NCBI RefSeq assembly: GCF_001667035.1
Contig: NZ_LZIR01000120.1
Coordinates: 29,366-93,365, forward strand
Length of the DNA: 64,000 bases
Direction: 5' to 3'
Source of the DNA: Mycobacterium sp. 852002-51057_SCH5723018
Lineage (GTDB): Bacteria > Actinomycetota > Actinomycetes > Mycobacteriales > Mycobacteriaceae
How positions within the stretch are numbered: position 1 is the first letter of the stretch; each line of letters starts with the position of its first letter. This document shows positions 25,173-34,045 of the stretch, in pieces. The notes beneath the pieces were generated by a model. It made no database searches. It was not told the DNA's origin and saw only the letters and a list, made by a program, of their open reading frames with translations. The translations under genes and the position numbers were made by a program.

Positions 25173-25719
25173 GTATAGAAACTCTTAACCGCACCGGCTG
25201 GCGAGTGTCCTGCCGGAGTCTGGGTGGCTGAGGCGTGCAAATCGGGTTTCGGTGGCGGCGGACGGGAGCGGCCGAGCGGACGGGAGCCGCCACCAGCGAA
25301 TCTTCGGGTTCACGTCGTCGATCACCCCGGATCGGCTGGGTCGGGGCCGAGCCGCGCGGGCACGGCTGAAATCCATACAGAGATGGAATCCCTTCCCAAA
25401 CCACACATTCCACCTCCTAGATGGTCAGATTTCGCAATACCCTCGCGTACTCCTCGTCATACAGAGGCGGTACCGGACATGATGCGAGACGTCGTGCCAA
25501 CCGAGGATGCCGCTGGCGGCCGGCGGCTTCGGCACGCTCGCCCGCGAGCGTTCGTCGACGACCCAAAGCCCGATTCGTGACGTCAGGCGATCGTGCGCGT
25601 CTGGGGGCATCACTGCCATCACTGGGCATCACTTCCGGCGCCTGGACCAGTCGCGCTGTGCTAGTTGCGCGATCCAAAAGAACCGCGCCAAAACAACAAC
25701 CGGAAGGGATAGCACGGTA
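25173..25719. other. Gap before the integration module, no gene recognised
   Basis: 547 bp. Open frames on both strands have no family sequence. It ends with a GGAAGGGA ribosome-binding site for the next gene. Confidence 0.45.
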
Positions 25720-26058
25720 ATGAGACTCAAGATGGACAGCACCAATGTGTCGTTTGCGTGCACACGAGCGCCAGAACCGGGTACGAACTTCAAGACGGGT
25801 CAGGCCAGCGTTGACAAGGCCACCGGCATGCCGCTGGGGCCGGCCCGAGTCATGGCCTTCGACGCGTCGGGCGGAGACGTGATTGGCGTGACGGTCGCCG
25901 GGGAGCCGAAGGTCTCCGCGGGACGTGCGGTCACCATCGCCGGTCTAGGCATCGCCTACCAACACGCTCACCCAGACAGCAGATGTGGCACCGGCGAAGG
26001 CCGCCGCCGGCGCATAAACGCACTTCCGCAGGAGACTGCCTACGGAGAGGCGAACTGA
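25720..26058 (+). CDS. Actinobacterial integrative-element conserved protein
   Basis: A 112-residue protein, MRLKMDSTNVSFACTRAPEP, followed by KATGMPLGPARVMAFDASGGDVIGVTVAGEP. From memory this pattern (an Asp/Ser-rich first strand, CxRAPEP, then a replaced-residue block of a small beta-barrel) recurs in small proteins placed just upstream of xis-int in actinobacterial integrative elements; their function is not established. ATG 25720 with GGAAGGGA in front is preferred to the longer frame starting at 25507. The C-terminal 30 residues are Arg-rich and may be degenerate. Its stop overlaps the xis-like ATG (TGATG). Confidence 0.6.
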   Translation: MRLKMDSTNVSFACTRAPEPGTNFKTGQASVDKATGMPLGPARVMAFDASGGDVIGVTVAGEPKVSAGRAVTIAGLGIAYQHAHPDSRCGTGEGRRRRINALPQETAYGEAN

Positions 26059-26243
26059 TGAATCTGGAAGACAACGTGTTCAACGATTTACCCCTGCTGC
26101 TCGCGGTGCCTCGAGCCGCGAAGCTGTTGGGAATCAGCCGGCCCTCGGCCTACCGCCTGGCGGCCTCCGGAGACCTGCCCATCCGACGGCTGGGCAGCCG
26201 CGTCTATGTGGTGACCGCTGGCCTTCGTGAGCTAGCCTCGTGA
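26058..26243 (+). CDS. Excisionase-like helix-turn-helix protein
   Basis: A 61-residue AlpA/MerR-type winged helix: LAVPRAAKLLGISRPSAYRLAASGDLPIRRLGSRVYV, the standard recombination-directionality-factor fold. It lies directly upstream of the integrase and downstream of the element-type small protein with a 1-bp overlap, as in actinobacterial integrative elements. It probably directs excision from tRNA-Val. Confidence 0.85.
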   Translation: MNLEDNVFNDLPLLLAVPRAAKLLGISRPSAYRLAASGDLPIRRLGSRVYVVTAGLRELAS

Positions 26244-26318
26244 AAGGCTCTGTCTAGCAGTGGCATTCCCAATTGATTGCCAGCGCGAATCGAGAATCAC
26301 CACCGAGGAGTCCGACCG

Positions 26319-27749
26319 ATGGGTGCCGAAACCGCCGGGGGCCCGACCACCCCCCACCGCCAAACGAGCGTGCGCGCCCGTCGTGCCTTACCGATCACCA
26401 AGCGCGTCGCTCGCAACGGAAAAGTCAGCTACACCTTCCAAATCGACGCGGGCACAAAGCCCGACGGCTCCCGCGATCGGCGCCGCTACACCTACGCGAC
26501 CCTGGCCGAGGCCAGACGTGAGTACGCGCGTATTACCACCGAAACGTCAGCTGGGACCCTGGTCCGCCGCGACAAGGTGACCGTGGGCGCATTCTTGACG
26601 GAGTGGCTCGACAGCCGCCGTGTGCGCCCTAACACCCTGGACGGCTACCGCGCCGCCCTCAAGCCCGTCATCGACCATCTCGGCACGGTCCCGTTACAGC
26701 ACCTCGACACCCCGCACCTCGACGAGCTGGTGACGTTGCGTCTAACCGGCGAACCGATCCCCCACCGTGCTAAGCGCGGGCGGCGGTCGGCCGAAGTCTT
26801 GGCCTACCTCCGCGCACAGTCAGACGGCGCGGGGTATTCGGAACTGCTGACGACGTTCGGCGAACCTGGCATCAAGGCACTCGACCGTCTGGTCCTACCT
26901 GGCGATGTTCTGCGCCCGCGGCGGGCGCGATACGTTGCTGCGGTGGCCGCCGAACCCGAACGTCCGAAAGTACCTGGCGGCGTGAGTAATCGAACCGTCT
27001 GCGCGATGCTCACTGTGCTGTCGTCGGCGCTCACCACGGCCATGAAGCGCGGACTGGTTGCACGTAACGTCGCCCAGCTCGTCGACCGCCCGGCCATCGA
27101 GCACCGCGAGATGTCGACGTGGACGCCGAAACAGGTCGAGCGGTTCCGCGAGCATGTCCGCCGCGACCGGTTGTATGCGTGCTGGCTTCTCACACTGGCT
27201 GGCTGGCGGCGCTCCGAAGTGCTCGGCTTGGCGTGGTCAGCGGTGGACTTCGACGCCGGGACCGTCAGCGTTGCCCAGGGCCGGGTCGTCGTGCGCGGCG
27301 CGGGTACCGCGACCGGTGGACCGAAGTCCGAACGCTCACGACGCACCCTGCCGATGCCCGCTGATGTCATGCTCGCGTTGCGCGCGCTGAGCGCGCAACA
27401 AAAGCGCGAACGGGTGGCGTTCGGCCCGACATGGATCGACGCCGGCCTGGTCGCTGTCAATCCAGACGGCTCCCCGATTCGGCCCGAGACTTATTCCAAG
27501 GCATTTCGCCGTCACTGCGCGGCTGCCGGTGTTCCTGTGATCCGGTTACACGACACTAGGCACACTGCCGCTACGCGGATGCTCGACAGCGGCGCCACTG
27601 TTTCTGCGGCAGCGAAGTGGCTGGGCCACGATCCGGCGATGACACTGCGGGTATACGGCCACGTCTACGACGACGCACTCGCCTCGGCGGGCGAGATGCG
27701 CTTTTCGGCCGGGCGCCGCGCGCCGGCGAGCGGCGCTGATCCACATTGA
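26319..27749 (+). CDS. Tyrosine recombinase (integrase)
   Basis: A 476-residue phage-type integrase: N-terminal arm-binding region, core-binding domain, and catalytic domain with Arg in LAGWRRSEVLGL, HDTRHTAATRML (His-x-x-Arg), LGHDPAMTLRVYGHV (His and nucleophile Tyr). An insertion of about 65 residues (from PIPHRAKRGRRSAEV to PERPKVPGG) interrupts the core-binding domain. ATG 26319 has GAGGAG nine bases upstream; a TTG at 26277 is possible. The gene ends 113 bp from the tRNA-Val attachment site and should catalyse island integration there. Confidence 0.93.
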   Translation: MGAETAGGPTTPHRQTSVRARRALPITKRVARNGKVSYTFQIDAGTKPDGSRDRRRYTYATLAEARREYARITTETSAGTLVRRDKVTVGAFLTEWLDSRRVRPNTLDGYRAALKPVIDHLGTVPLQHLDTPHLDELVTLRLTGEPIPHRAKRGRRSAEVLAYLRAQSDGAGYSELLTTFGEPGIKALDRLVLPGDVLRPRRARYVAAVAAEPERPKVPGGVSNRTVCAMLTVLSSALTTAMKRGLVARNVAQLVDRPAIEHREMSTWTPKQVERFREHVRRDRLYACWLLTLAGWRRSEVLGLAWSAVDFDAGTVSVAQGRVVVRGAGTATGGPKSERSRRTLPMPADVMLALRALSAQQKRERVAFGPTWIDAGLVAVNPDGSPIRPETYSKAFRRHCAAAGVPVIRLHDTRHTAATRMLDSGATVSAAAKWLGHDPAMTLRVYGHVYDDALASAGEMRFSAGRRAPASGADPH

Positions 27750-27782
27750 CGGGCACACGCTCGACCGCGTGTGCGAACACAG

Positions 27783-27810
27783 TTGGCACATTCTTGGCAC
27801 AACGGGGGTT
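27783..27810. repeat. Integrase arm-type repeats, right end
   Basis: TTGGCACA (27783) and TTGGCACA (27794), 11 bp apart, followed by ACGGGGGTT; matches 8483-8510 with one mismatch. It lies between int and the tRNA, 53 bp inside the att core. Confidence 0.65.
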
Positions 27811-27862
27811 CGCCAACCCAATCCCAGAGCGTCGCGTTAAGTCACTGACCTGGAAGAACAAG

Positions 27863-27906
27863 GGTGGGCGCGGACGGTATCGAACCGCCGACCGCTGGTG
27901 TGTAAA
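27863..27906 (-). repeat. attR core within tRNA-Val
   Basis: The 44-bp direct repeat shared with 8323-8366. At this end the repeat is continuous with the 5' half of the tRNA, so the island supplies the 3' end and the tRNA remains whole. Confidence 0.93.
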
Positions 27907-27936
27907 ACCAGAGCTCTACCACTGAGCTACGCGCCC
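27865..27936 (-). tRNA. tRNA-Val(UAC)
   Basis: The minus strand folds into a full cloverleaf: acceptor GGGCGCG/CGCGCCC, D arm GCTC...GAGC, anticodon stem CTGGT/ACCAG with loop TTTACAC (anticodon TAC), and T arm GGCGG-TTCGATA-CCGTC. The discriminator is A, with CC but not CCA encoded. It is the integration site of the island and lies upstream of ahpE as in the mycobacterial backbone. Confidence 0.93.
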
Positions 27937-27990
27937 TGAAACCCGGGGGTCCGCCGCAGGCTACACGCCGGAAACCCAAGCACCCAAACG

Positions 27991-28452
27991 TCACGCCCGC
28001 AACGCCGCCAGCGCTTGAGTCCACGCCCGCTGGTCGCGGGATTCGCCGGGCTGTTTCATTTCGGCAAACCGAATTATCCCCGACCGATCGACCACGAAGG
28101 TACCGCGATTGGGGTAGCCGGCGTCGGCGTTGAACACGCCGTAGGCCTGGCTGACGGCGCCGTGCGGCCAGAAGTCCGACAGCACCGGGAAGGTGAACCC
28201 GCTCTCCAGGGCCCAGATCTTGTGCGTGGGCGGCGGCCCCACCGATATCGCCAGTGCCACGCTGTGGTCGTTCTCGAACTCCGGCAGGTGGTCCCGCAGC
28301 CGGTCCAGCTCGCCCTGGCAGATCCCGGTGAAGGCCAGCGGGAAGAAGATCAGCAGGACGTTGCGGGCGTCGCGGAACGAGCTCAGGGCCACGGGCTGCT
28401 GGTTTTGGTCGCGCAATGTGAAGTCGGGGGCGGGGGCGCCGACGGGCAGCAT
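27991..28452 (-). CDS. ahpE: Peroxiredoxin AhpE
   Basis: A 153-residue one-Cys peroxiredoxin, equivalent to Rv2238c. The peroxidatic motif is FFPLAFTGICQGEL, with the active Cys at about 45 and the PxxxTxxC pattern. NRGTFVVDRSGIIRFAEM follows, with no resolving Cys in the usual place. It reduces peroxides and peroxynitrite using mycothiol/mycoredoxin in M. tuberculosis. ATG 28452 overlaps the DUF3052 stop by one base; a TTG three bases upstream is unlikely. Confidence 0.95.
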   Translation of the reverse strand: MLPVGAPAPDFTLRDQNQQPVALSSFRDARNVLLIFFPLAFTGICQGELDRLRDHLPEFENDHSVALAISVGPPPTHKIWALESGFTFPVLSDFWPHGAVSQAYGVFNADAGYPNRGTFVVDRSGIIRFAEMKQPGESRDQRAWTQALAALRA

Positions 28453-28874
28453 CAACGCTTCCCGGTCCGGGATTTGGGCTGCACCAGCCGGCTGGCGCTC
28501 CAGTCCCCGAGGTTGACCGACGACGTCGGCATCAAGCCGGCGGTGGGGGCCGCCTCGGCGATTTCGGAGGGCGGCACGTGGCCGGCCTTTCCGGTTTTGG
28601 GCGTCAACACCCAGATCACGCCGTCTTCGGCCAGCGGGGTGATCGCGTCCATCAGGGTGTCCACCAGGTCGCCGTCGCTATCGCGCCACCACAGCAGCAC
28701 GACGTCAATGACCTCGTCGCTGTCCTCGTCGAGCAACTCACTGCCGCAGGCTTCCTCGACCGCGGCGCGGATGTCGTCGTCGGTGTCCTCGTCCCAGCCC
28801 CATTCCTGGACGACTTGGTCTCGTTGGATGCCCAGCTTGCGAGCGTAGCTCGGGGCGTGATCCGCCGCGACCAA
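28452..28874 (-). CDS. DUF3052 protein
   Basis: A 140-residue protein equivalent to Rv2239c: acidic N-terminal half (EWGWDEDTDDDIRAAVEEACG), a LLWWRDSDGDLVDTLMDAI core and a C-terminal LVQPKSR. Function unknown; it is conserved across actinobacteria next to ahpE. TTG 28874 is preferred because AAGGAGG sits 7 bases upstream and MVAADHAPSYARKLG is the conserved start. It is cotranscribed with ahpE. Confidence 0.88.
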   Translation of the reverse strand: MVAADHAPSYARKLGIQRDQVVQEWGWDEDTDDDIRAAVEEACGSELLDEDSDEVIDVVLLWWRDSDGDLVDTLMDAITPLAEDGVIWVLTPKTGKAGHVPPSEIAEAAPTAGLMPTSSVNLGDWSASRLVQPKSRTGKR

Positions 28875-28967
28875 CGTGGAGCCTCCTTAAACCATCCGCG
28901 CACCGTGCGATTCGAATTATCGTCGCACAGCCCGAACGCGGTCCATACCCTTGGCTCGCCGGGCGCC

Positions 28968-29570
28968 TCAGAAGGACGCCAGGCAGAGTTTCAGCGCCTT
29001 GGTCTTGGTGTCGTTGAGCTGGTCGACCCGCTTGTTGAATTCCGGTATCGACGCGTGGGTGCCGATGGCGTTGGCCACCCCGCGCGCCGCGTCGATGTAG
29101 GCGTTGAAAGCGTCCTTCAGCTGCTGCGACAGCGCATCGCTGAAGCTGTTGGAGACGGTGGTGGCGCTGTCGTTAAGGGCCCCGATGGCCGGGCCTTCGG
29201 TCGGGCCGGTGTTGCGGCCCCCGTTGAACGACGAGACGTAGGTGTTCACCTTGTCGATCGCGTCCTTGCTGGTGGTGGCCAGCGAGTCGCACGAGCTGTG
29301 CACCGCCCTGGTCGTCAGCGACTGCTGCCGCTGCGATTCGCGGACGCTCGACGTCGCCGACGAGGCCGACACCGACGCCGACACCGACTGCCGGTACGCC
29401 GGGGCGACCTTCGTATCGGGGGTGGCCGTGCCTTTCGTGACAGTGGTACAGCCCACGATCACATTTATCAGGCCCATCAGCACCGCCGCCAAACAGCCAA
29501 ACACCAGCGCACCTCGCTTGGGGAGGTCCCCCACCTGCGTGCGAGGGACGGCACGCCATCCGATGAGCAC
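28968..29570 (-). CDS. Conserved membrane-anchored protein, Rv2240c-like
   Basis: About 200 residues. A short basic N-terminus is followed by a hydrophobic segment (ALVFGCLAAVLMGLINVIV) and then GCTTV, which resembles a lipobox-like cysteine. The rest is an extracytoplasmic Ser/Thr/Asn-rich helical domain with two further cysteines (CDSL, LKLCLASF). Function unknown; the location between DUF3052 and aceE matches Rv2240c. The start is uncertain: I favour GTG 29570, although the frame stays open to 29615. Confidence 0.75.
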   Translation of the reverse strand: MLIGWRAVPRTQVGDLPKRGALVFGCLAAVLMGLINVIVGCTTVTKGTATPDTKVAPAYRQSVSASVSASSATSSVRESQRQQSLTTRAVHSSCDSLATTSKDAIDKVNTYVSSFNGGRNTGPTEGPAIGALNDSATTVSNSFSDALSQQLKDAFNAYIDAARGVANAIGTHASIPEFNKRVDQLNDTKTKALKLCLASF

Positions 29571-29710
29571 GGTTGCTGACGTTACCGCGTGGCGATTCGG
29601 CGCGCCCCGGTACACACCGAGTTGGTCTCGGCTACCCGCCCATCACGTCGGTGCGGCACGATAGAGGGACACAACGCAATAAGCACACCCGCCGACTACA
29701 GGAGCGGAAG

Positions 29711-32503
29711 TTGACCACCGAGTTCGCGCGCCACGATCTAGCCAAAAACCCAAGCAGCGCAAGCGAACCCGACCGCGTCCGGGTGATCCGCGAAGGTGTG
29801 GCGTCCTATCTGCCCGACATCGACCCCGAAGAGACCTCCGAGTGGCTCGAGTCCTTCGACGACCTGCTGGAGCGCTCGGGTCCGGCGCGGGCGCGCTATC
29901 TGATGCTGCGGCTGCTGGAGCGGGCGGGCGAGCAGCGGGTGGCCATCCCGTCGCTGACGTCGACCGACTACGTCAACACCATCCCCACCGAGCTCGAACC
30001 GTGGTTCCCCGGCGACGAGGACGTCGAACGCCGCTACCGGGCCTGGATCCGATGGAACGCCGCCATCATGGTGCACCGCGCCCAGCGCCCGGGAATCGGC
30101 GTGGGCGGCCACATTTCGACCTACGCCTCGTCGGCCGCGCTCTACGAAGTCGGCTTCAACCACTTCTTCCGCGGCAAATCGCATCCCGGCGGCGGCGACC
30201 AGGTGTTCATCCAGGGCCACGCCTCCCCGGGGATTTACGCCCGCGCCTTCCTGGAAGGCCGGCTCAGCACCGAGCAGCTCGACGGCTTCCGCCAGGAACA
30301 CAGCCATCCCGGCGGCGGGTTGCCGTCCTACCCGCACCCACGGCTGATGCCCGACTTCTGGGAATTTCCCACCGTGTCGATGGGGCTGGGCCCGCTCAAC
30401 GCCATCTATCAGGCCCGGTTCAACCACTACCTGCACGACCGGGGCATCAAGGACACCTCCGATCAGCACGTGTGGTGCTTTTTGGGCGACGGCGAGATGG
30501 ACGAGCCGGAGAGCCGCGGGCTCGCGCACGTCGGGGCCCTGGAAGGCCTGGACAACCTGACCTTCGTGATCAACTGCAACCTGCAGCGCCTCGACGGCCC
30601 CGTGCGCGGCAACGGCAAGATCATCCAGGAGCTGGAGTCGTTCTTCCGCGGCGCCGGCTGGAACGTCATCAAGGTGGTCTGGGGCCGCGAGTGGGACGCC
30701 CTGCTGCACGCCGACCGCGACGGCGCCCTGGTGAACCTGATGAACACCACCCCCGACGGCGACTACCAGACGTACAAGGCCAACGACGGCAGCTACGTGC
30801 GCGACCACTTCTTCGGGCGCGACCCGCGCACCAAGGCGCTCGTCGAGCAGATGACCGATTCGGAGATCTGGAACCTCAAGCGCGGCGGGCATGACTACCG
30901 CAAGGTCTACGCCGCGTATCGCGCCGCCGTCGACCACAAGGGCCAGCCGACGGTGATCCTGGCCAAGACCATCAAGGGTTACTCGCTGGGCGCCCACTTC
31001 CAGGGCCGCAATGCCACCCACCAGATGAAAAAGCTTGCGCTGGAAGATCTTAAGGCTTTCCGCGACTCCATGCGCATTCCCGTCAGCGACGCCCAGCTCG
31101 ACGAGGATCCTTACCTCCCGCCCTACTACCACCCCGGGCCCGACGCCCCGGAGATCCGTTACATGCTCGACCGGCGCCGCACGCTGGGCGGCTTCGTCCC
31201 CGAACGCCGCACCAAGGCCAAGGCGCTGCGGCTACCCGGCCGCGACACCTATAAGGCCCTGAAGAAGGGATCGGGCAACCAGGAGGTCGCCACCACCATG
31301 GCGACCGTGCGCACCTTCAAAGAAGTGATGCGCGACAAGGAAGTTGGTCCGCGCATCGTGCCGATTATTCCCGACGAGGCGCGCACCTTCGGGATGGACT
31401 CGTGGTTCCCGTCGCTCAAGATCTACAACCGCCTGGGCCAGCTGTACACCGCCGTGGACGCCGACCTGATGCTGGCCTACAAGGAAAGCGAAGTCGGCCA
31501 GATCCTGCACGAGGGCATCAACGAGGCCGGGTCGGTGGGCTCGTTCACCGCGGCCGGCACGTCGTACGCGACGCACAACGAGCCGATGATCCCGATCTAC
31601 ATCTTCTATTCCATGTTCGGGTTCCAGCGCACCGGCGACGGGCTGTGGGCCGCGGCCGACCAGATGACGCGCGGCTTCCTGCTCGGGGCCACCGCGGGGC
31701 GCACCACGCTCACCGGTGAAGGGCTGCAACACGCCGACGGCCATTCGTTGCTGCTGGCCGCCACCAACCCCGCGGTCGTGTCGTACGACCCGGCGTTCGC
31801 CTTCGAGATCGCCTACATCGTGGAAAGCGGGCTGGCCCGCATGTTCGGGGAGAACCCGGAAGACGTGTATTTCTACATCACCGTCTACAACGAGCCCTAC
31901 GTGCAGCCGCCCGAGCCGGAGAACTTCGATCCCGAGGGACTGCTGCGCGGCATCTACCGCTACCACGCCGCCACCGAACAACGCACCAACAAAGCGCAGC
32001 TCCTGGCGTCCGGGGTCTCCATGCCGGCGGCGCTGAAGGCGGCCGAGATGCTGGCCGCCGAGTGGGACGTCGCCGCCGATGTGTGGTCGGTGACGAGCTG
32101 GGGCGAGCTGAACCGCGACGGCGTGTCCATCGAGAGGGCCAAGCTGCGCCACCCGGACCGGCGGGCCGGCACCCCGTATGTGACGCAGGCCCTGCAGAAC
32201 GCCGGCGGCCCGGTCGTTGCCGTCTCGGACTGGATGCGCGCCGTGCCCGAGCAGATCCGGCCGTGGGTGCCGGGCACCTTCGTCACGCTGGGCACCGACG
32301 GGTTCGGGTTCTCCGACACCCGGCCCGCCGCCCGGCGCTTCTTCAACACCGACGCCGAGTCACAGGTCGTCGCGGTGCTCGAAGCGCTGGCGCGCGACGG
32401 CGAGATCGACCCGTCGGTGCCGAGCGCGGCCGCCCGTCAGTACCGGATCGACGACGTGCAGGCCGCGGCGGGACAGTCTGCCGACGCCGGCACCGCGACC
32501 TAG
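29711..32503 (+). CDS. aceE: Pyruvate dehydrogenase E1 component AceE
   Basis: A 930-residue homodimeric-type E1, which oxidatively decarboxylates pyruvate with thiamine diphosphate and passes acetyl to the lipoyl E2. The ThDP signature GDGEMDEPESRG...NCNLQRLDGPVRGNGK is visible around residues 255-300; GGHISTYASSAALYEVGFNHFF and the C-terminal GTDGFGFSDTRPAARRFF are diagnostic. TTG 29711 with GGAGCGG upstream is chosen since the protein then starts MTTEFARHDLAKN as in Rv2241; about 46 codons of open frame in front have no homology. Confidence 0.95.
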   Translation: MTTEFARHDLAKNPSSASEPDRVRVIREGVASYLPDIDPEETSEWLESFDDLLERSGPARARYLMLRLLERAGEQRVAIPSLTSTDYVNTIPTELEPWFPGDEDVERRYRAWIRWNAAIMVHRAQRPGIGVGGHISTYASSAALYEVGFNHFFRGKSHPGGGDQVFIQGHASPGIYARAFLEGRLSTEQLDGFRQEHSHPGGGLPSYPHPRLMPDFWEFPTVSMGLGPLNAIYQARFNHYLHDRGIKDTSDQHVWCFLGDGEMDEPESRGLAHVGALEGLDNLTFVINCNLQRLDGPVRGNGKIIQELESFFRGAGWNVIKVVWGREWDALLHADRDGALVNLMNTTPDGDYQTYKANDGSYVRDHFFGRDPRTKALVEQMTDSEIWNLKRGGHDYRKVYAAYRAAVDHKGQPTVILAKTIKGYSLGAHFQGRNATHQMKKLALEDLKAFRDSMRIPVSDAQLDEDPYLPPYYHPGPDAPEIRYMLDRRRTLGGFVPERRTKAKALRLPGRDTYKALKKGSGNQEVATTMATVRTFKEVMRDKEVGPRIVPIIPDEARTFGMDSWFPSLKIYNRLGQLYTAVDADLMLAYKESEVGQILHEGINEAGSVGSFTAAGTSYATHNEPMIPIYIFYSMFGFQRTGDGLWAAADQMTRGFLLGATAGRTTLTGEGLQHADGHSLLLAATNPAVVSYDPAFAFEIAYIVESGLARMFGENPEDVYFYITVYNEPYVQPPEPENFDPEGLLRGIYRYHAATEQRTNKAQLLASGVSMPAALKAAEMLAAEWDVAADVWSVTSWGELNRDGVSIERAKLRHPDRRAGTPYVTQALQNAGGPVVAVSDWMRAVPEQIRPWVPGTFVTLGTDGFGFSDTRPAARRFFNTDAESQVVAVLEALARDGEIDPSVPSAAARQYRIDDVQAAAGQSADAGTAT

Positions 32504-32576
32504 CGCCCGCGGACGCACCTACGACGCGAGCCCCGCCTTGGCGGAATCTTCCAGAAATCTCGCGTAGGTTTTAGGA

Positions 32577-33905
32577 GTGAACGACAACGCCTTCGCCGGT
32601 CCGTTCGCGGCCAACCGCCCGAGGTCGCCGCTGGAACTGCTGGACACGGTGCCCGAATCGCTGCTGCGGCGGCTGAAGCAGTACTCGGGGCGGCTGGCCA
32701 CCGAGGCGGTCACGGCGATGCAGGAGCGGCTGCCGTTCTTCGCCGACCTGGAGGCCTCCCAGCGGGCCAGCGTGGCGCTCGTGGTGCAGACCGCGGTCGT
32801 GAACTTCGTCGAGTGGATGCACGACCCGCACAGCAACGTCAGCTACACCGCGCAGGCCTTCGAACTGGTGCCCCAGGACGTGACCCGCCGGATCGCGCTG
32901 CGCCACAGCGTCGACATGGTCCGGGTGACCATGGAGTTCTTCGAGGAGGTCGTGCCGCTGGTGGCCCGCTCCGAGGAGCAGCTCACCGCGCTGACGGTGG
33001 GAATTCTGAAGTACAGCCGCGACCTGGCATTCACCTTCGCCGGCGAGTACGCCGATGCGGCCGAGGCGCGCGGCACCTGGGACAGCCGGATGGAGGCCAG
33101 CGTCGTCGACGCGGTGGTCCGCGGCGACACCGGACCCGAACTGCTGTCGCGGGCCGCCGCGCTGAACTGGGACACCACCGCGCCGGCGACGGTGGTGGTC
33201 GGCATCCCCGCACCCGGCCGCGACGGCTCAGACGAGCTGGGCGGCACCCAGCGCGCCAGCCAGCACCTTCGCGACATCGCCGCCCGGCACGGCCGCGCCG
33301 CCCTCACCGACGTACACGGCACCTGGCTGGTGGCGATCGTGTCCGGCCATTTGTCACCGACCGATAAATTCTTGGGCGACCTACTGAACGCGTTCTCCGA
33401 CGGCCCGGTGGTCATCGGACCCACCGCGCCGATGCTCACCGCGGCCTACCACAGCGCCAGCGAGGCGATCTCCGGGATGAACGCCGTCGCGGGCTGGCGC
33501 GGGGCCCCACGGCCCGTCCTGGCCCGAGAACTGCTGCCCGAGCGGGCCCTGATGGGCGATGCGTCGGCGATCGTTGCGCTGCATACCGACGTCATGGGAC
33601 CGCTGGCCGACGCCGGCCCGACGCTCGTCGAAACCCTTGACGCTTTCTTAGACTCTGGCGGCGCGATTGAAGCTTGTGCCAGGAAGTTGTTCGTTCATCC
33701 AAACACCGTGCGATACCGGCTCAAGCGGATCACCGACTTCACCGGGCGCGATCCCACCCAGCCCCGCGACGCATATGTCCTGCGAGTGGCGTCGACGGTG
33801 GGCCAGCTCAACTATCCGACGCAGCCCCCGAGCGCCGCCAGCGACACCGTCGCTCCGGTTCCGCTGCCGGTCAGGGGCGGTATCGCGGCGTCGGCCCGGC
33901 GCTAG
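32577..33905 (+). CDS. mabR: PucR-family regulator MabR of FAS-II
   Basis: A 442-residue regulator, equivalent to Rv2242. A long helical N-terminal/GGDEF-like middle region leads to a C-terminal PucR-type HTH (GGAIEACARKLFVHPNTVRYRLKRITDFTG). In mycobacteria MabR binds the promoter ahead of fabD and controls mycolate FAS-II genes. GTG 32577 is the start (MNDNAFAGP); AGGAG abuts it closely, so translation may be leaderless-like. The C-terminus extends about 25 residues past the PTQP segment with Pro/Ala-rich sequence. Confidence 0.92.
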   Translation: MNDNAFAGPFAANRPRSPLELLDTVPESLLRRLKQYSGRLATEAVTAMQERLPFFADLEASQRASVALVVQTAVVNFVEWMHDPHSNVSYTAQAFELVPQDVTRRIALRHSVDMVRVTMEFFEEVVPLVARSEEQLTALTVGILKYSRDLAFTFAGEYADAAEARGTWDSRMEASVVDAVVRGDTGPELLSRAAALNWDTTAPATVVVGIPAPGRDGSDELGGTQRASQHLRDIAARHGRAALTDVHGTWLVAIVSGHLSPTDKFLGDLLNAFSDGPVVIGPTAPMLTAAYHSASEAISGMNAVAGWRGAPRPVLARELLPERALMGDASAIVALHTDVMGPLADAGPTLVETLDAFLDSGGAIEACARKLFVHPNTVRYRLKRITDFTGRDPTQPRDAYVLRVASTVGQLNYPTQPPSAASDTVAPVPLPVRGGIAASARR

Positions 33906-33958
33906 TGATTGAGGACACAGATCGCGGCACGATATCAAACGGGTAGCTTAAAGAGCGC

Positions 33959-33979
33959 TTTTGTTGGGTGTCTACAAAA
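33959..33979. promoter_or_regulatory. Candidate MabR operator upstream of fabD
   Basis: TTTTGT, nine bases, ACAAAA: a perfect inverted repeat 67 bp before the fabD start, followed by CATAAT, which could be a -10 element, about 20 bp later. MabR is known to bind the fasII promoter; the identity of the site is inferred from symmetry and position. Confidence 0.6.
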
Positions 33980-34045
33980 ACCTAAGACGAGGTTCATAAT
34001 CTGTTACACCGGCCAAAACCGTTTCCACAGTGTTCTCTTAGACAC

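Larger units (their letters stand above)
8323..27906. mobile_element. Integrated genomic island at tRNA-Val(UAC), about 19.5 kb
   Basis: A perfect 44-bp direct repeat (8323-8366 and 27863-27906, offset 19,540) bounds this segment. The repeat equals the 3' part of the intact tRNA-Val gene at 27865-27936. A tyrosine integrase, an excisionase-like protein and a small element-type protein lie at the right end with int next to the tRNA. Genes on both sides keep the backbone order (Rv2237-like to the left, ahpE to the right). I see no replication initiator, FtsK-like or relaxase transfer gene, so the element seems non-autonomous or decayed. Its cargo includes a malonate decarboxylase operon, oxidoreductases, an esterase and a histidine kinase, plus many broken genes. 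Confidence 0.9.

Noticed and set aside
25507..26058. 183-codon version of the element-associated protein
   Set aside because: The first 71 codons lack family pattern and a ribosome-binding site; ATG 25720 has GGAAGGGA.
29330..29400. Asp/Ser codon repeats as a microsatellite or CRISPR
   Set aside because: Low-complexity coding sequence of the Rv2240c-like protein; no regular repeat-spacer pattern. No CRISPR array was seen anywhere.
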